64,000 bases of DNA, from positions 1-64,000 of the forward strand of contig JAUIJC010000019.1 in the NCBI GenBank assembly GCA_030431525.1, in the 5' to 3' direction. This DNA is from Bacteroidia bacterium (GTDB taxonomy: Bacteria; Bacteroidota; Bacteroidia; Cytophagales; JAAEPT01). Under the pieces are notes generated by a model. That model made no database searches, was not told the origin of the DNA, and saw only the letters and a list, made by a program, of their open reading frames with translations. Below are positions 61,994 to 64,000 of this stretch, one piece after another; the first letter of the stretch is position 1, and each line of letters begins with the position of its first letter. Made by a program: the position numbers and the translations under genes.

Positions 61994-63895
61994 ATGGCTG
62001 ACATCATCAACCTTCTTCCTGATTCCATTGCCAACCAAATCGCCGCCGGCGAGGTGGTTCAACGTCCGGCATCCGCAGTCAAAGAAATGTTGGAGAACGC
62101 CATTGATGCGGGTTCCACGAATATCCAGCTCATCATTAAGGATGCCGGCAAAAGCCTCATCCAGATTATTGATAACGGCAAGGGTATGTCGGAAACGGAT
62201 GCCCGCATGTGCTTTGAGCGCCACGCCACTTCCAAAATCCACCAAACCGAAGACCTGTTTAACATTCACACCTTCGGTTTTCGGGGTGAGGCCATGGCCT
62301 CCATCGCCTCGGTAGCACAGGTGGAGATGAAAACCAAACAGGCGGAGGAAGAATTGGGTACCCTCATCCGCATCGAGGGCGGTGAGCTGAAGGTCAGTGA
62401 GCCTGCTGCCAGCCCAGAGGGAACTTCTATTTCTGTAAAAAACCTGTTTTTCAATGTTCCTGCTCGCCGCAACTTCCTGAAGTCAAAGGCGGTGGAGAAC
62501 AGACATATTATTGAAGAATTTCAACGCATCGCCTTGGCGCACCCAGACATTCACTTTTCCTTGGTGCAAGACGAGTCAGAAACCTATAACCTGCCTCCGG
62601 CAAAACTCAGCCAGCGGGTAGTCAGCATTTTCGGGAAAAGCTATAAACAAAACCTTGCGCGTTGTGAGGAGGAAACCGATGTGGTCAGCATTAGCGGCTA
62701 CATTGGAAAGCCACAGGCTGCCAAGAAAACCCGTGGTGAGCAGTTCTTTTTTGTGAACAACCGCTTCATCAAAAGCTCCTACCTCAATCACGCACTTTCA
62801 ACGGCCTACGAAGGCCTTTTGGCTGATGGCACCCACCCGTTCTACGTCCTCTTCCTGAACATCGACCCCGAGCGCATCGACGTCAATGTTCACCCGACCA
62901 AAACGGAAATCAAATTCGAGGATGAGCGCACCATTTACGCCATCTTGAAGGCCGCCGTAAAGCAAGCCTTGGGCATTCACAACATTGCCCCTTCCTTGGA
63001 CTTTGACCAAGACATTAACTTCGGTATTCCTTCTGGATTCGACAGCGGAGCATCATCCGATAACAACAGCAGTGGTGGCTTCTCCGAAAACACCGGCAAA
63101 AAGCCGAATTGGGAAACCATCTTCGAAGGCTTTGAAGAAGAACGCCACGGTGGCTGGGAGGATGAGGCCATGGACTTGGGACAGAGCCTTGCAAAATTCG
63201 ACAGCCTTGAGGAGGACGTCGAACCACATCAGGAAGAGATGTTCACTGTGGAGAGCGCTGCCAACGACAGCACGATGCGTGTGGAAAGCGCCATCAACCA
63301 GTCCCAATCCGTAGAACGAAAAGGACCGCGCGAGGCTTTCTTGGTGAACAATCGCTATATCGCCACCTCCACAAAAACGGGATTGCTTTTGGTGGATAAA
63401 AAGGCCGCCCACGAGCGCATCCTCTTTGAGCGTTATCTGGACAGCTCAACCGCACGGGATGCCTGCCAACAGTTGCTCTTCCCACAGGTAGTAGAACTCA
63501 ATCCTGCCGACAGTGCCCTGTTGAGCTCCATCGAGGCGGACATCAAAGGCTTGGGCTTCATGTTCGATATCAACGACAATGGGCTGTTGACCATTCACGG
63601 CGCACCTGCTGATGTGGATTTGGGTACCGAACAGGAAACCTTCGAGGAGTTATTGGAGGAATTCAAAAACAGCGGAGACATTTCCGAAGAAGGAAGAAAG
63701 GAACAACTGGCCCGCACCTTGGCCAAACGCTCTTTGGCGCATCGTTCCGAGAACCCGATGACCTCCGAAGAGATGCGCAGCTTGATTGACAAGCTCTTTG
63801 CCTGCCATCAACCGAACTACACCCCAGACGGCACTCCAACCTTTATGCTTCTTGATTCTGAGGATATTGGAAGCTTGTTTGAGGCGGGGCTGTAA
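61994..63895 (+). CDS. mutL: DNA mismatch repair protein MutL
   Basis: 633 residues. The GHKL ATPase domain starts INLLPDSIANQIAAGEVVQRPASAVKEMLENAIDAG and has DNGKGM, HATSKI, TFGFRGEAMASI and FNVPARRNF. A linker (about 345-440, rich in Ser and Asn) leads to the C-terminal dimerisation domain. No endonuclease motif DQHAxxER-type with full metal site is obvious (VDKKAAHERILFER is close), and the CPHGRP-like motif appears as FACHQPNYTPDG, so nuclease activity is doubtful. First of the mutL-rhomboid operon. Confidence 0.97.
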   Translation: MADIINLLPDSIANQIAAGEVVQRPASAVKEMLENAIDAGSTNIQLIIKDAGKSLIQIIDNGKGMSETDARMCFERHATSKIHQTEDLFNIHTFGFRGEAMASIASVAQVEMKTKQAEEELGTLIRIEGGELKVSEPAASPEGTSISVKNLFFNVPARRNFLKSKAVENRHIIEEFQRIALAHPDIHFSLVQDESETYNLPPAKLSQRVVSIFGKSYKQNLARCEEETDVVSISGYIGKPQAAKKTRGEQFFFVNNRFIKSSYLNHALSTAYEGLLADGTHPFYVLFLNIDPERIDVNVHPTKTEIKFEDERTIYAILKAAVKQALGIHNIAPSLDFDQDINFGIPSGFDSGASSDNNSSGGFSENTGKKPNWETIFEGFEEERHGGWEDEAMDLGQSLAKFDSLEEDVEPHQEEMFTVESAANDSTMRVESAINQSQSVERKGPREAFLVNNRYIATSTKTGLLLVDKKAAHERILFERYLDSSTARDACQQLLFPQVVELNPADSALLSSIEADIKGLGFMFDINDNGLLTIHGAPADVDLGTEQETFEELLEEFKNSGDISEEGRKEQLARTLAKRSLAHRSENPMTSEEMRSLIDKLFACHQPNYTPDGTPTFMLLDSEDIGSLFEAGL

Positions 63896-63937
63896 CTTTC
63901 CGACAATTACGATTTAATCGAATAAGACCTTTAATTA

Positions 63938-64000
63938 ATGTTTGGACAACTCACCCCCGTAGTTAAAAACCTGCTCTTAATTCTTCTGGGCATTTTTATT
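63938..64000 (+). CDS. Rhomboid family intramembrane serine protease, partial (N terminus only)
   Basis: 21 codons at the window edge: MFGQLTPVVKNLLLILLGIF I. This start matches Bacteroidota rhomboid proteases that follow mutL. The gene continues outside the window, so catalytic residues cannot be seen. It lies 42 bases after mutL, on the same strand. Confidence 0.75.
   Translation, partial: MFGQLTPVVKNLLLILLGIFI

Overview
The window comes from a Bacteroidota chromosome of roughly balanced base composition. Four secreted proteins carry type IX secretion (T9SS) C-terminal sorting domains. Several genes have the phylum's -7 promoter box (TAnnTTTG), and Bacteroidota-type families recur throughout: BshA, a REC-CRP response regulator, a GH3/beta-lactamase fusion and the mutL-rhomboid pair. 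Order and genus cannot be fixed from the sequence alone. I see no rRNA or tRNA genes, CRISPR array, phage or transposase.

Layout. 0.4-8.2 kb: glutathione peroxidase, a GH20 hexosaminidase-like enzyme, DinB-like protein, a T9SS surface protein, a methyltransferase, a murein endopeptidase-like lipoprotein and an outer-membrane protein. 8.2-11.5 kb: a peroxide/thiol stress group (OsmC, AraC regulator, AhpD-like, second OsmC, superoxide dismutase). 11.6-22.7 kb: housekeeping genes (tadA, aspS, bshA, purN, purH) mixed with small conserved proteins. 22.7-29.3 kb: Hsp20, a PAS histidine kinase with its REC-CRP regulator, a tandem universal stress protein and a SulP transporter. 30-33 kb: a large FG-GAP/VCBS T9SS protein. 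33-40.3 kb: a redox/metal cluster (Crp/Fnr regulator, metal-binding HMA protein, two rhodaneses, DUF302, T9SS multicopper oxidase, hemerythrin-like protein, hemN). 40.6-42.1 kb: an isolated AT-rich AlbA_2/Schlafen-type gene. 42-50 kb: corA, a repeat-rich T9SS protein, two small hypothetical genes and an apparently exported katG. 50-55.7 kb: AT-richer orphan genes. 55.8-64 kb: FadL-type porin, UbiA prenyltransferase, GH3/beta-lactamase fusion, mutL and the first 63 bases of a rhomboid protease gene.

Two things stand out. First, a candidate operator resembling TGACA-NN-TGTCA lies before hemN and between the histidine kinase and universal stress protein genes. Related sites lie before the Crp/Fnr gene and between the rhodanese and DUF302 genes. 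In the hemN and kinase promoters the box sits at exactly the same distance from the -7 element, which fits class II Crp/Fnr activation. This would tie the 24-29 kb signalling genes to the 33-40 kb redox cluster as one regulon. Second, the intergenic spaces hold about a dozen families of hairpin-forming repeats. One is a roughly 110-base element with terminal inverted repeats and five copies, and some families are nested in each other. No mobility gene in the window explains them.

Functionally, much of the accessory content points to oxygen, peroxide, nitrosative and copper stress: Gpx, SOD, KatG, AhpD/OsmC, bacillithiol synthesis, multicopper oxidase, hemerythrin and oxygen-independent haem synthesis. 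The rest is surface glycan and peptidoglycan turnover plus housekeeping genes.
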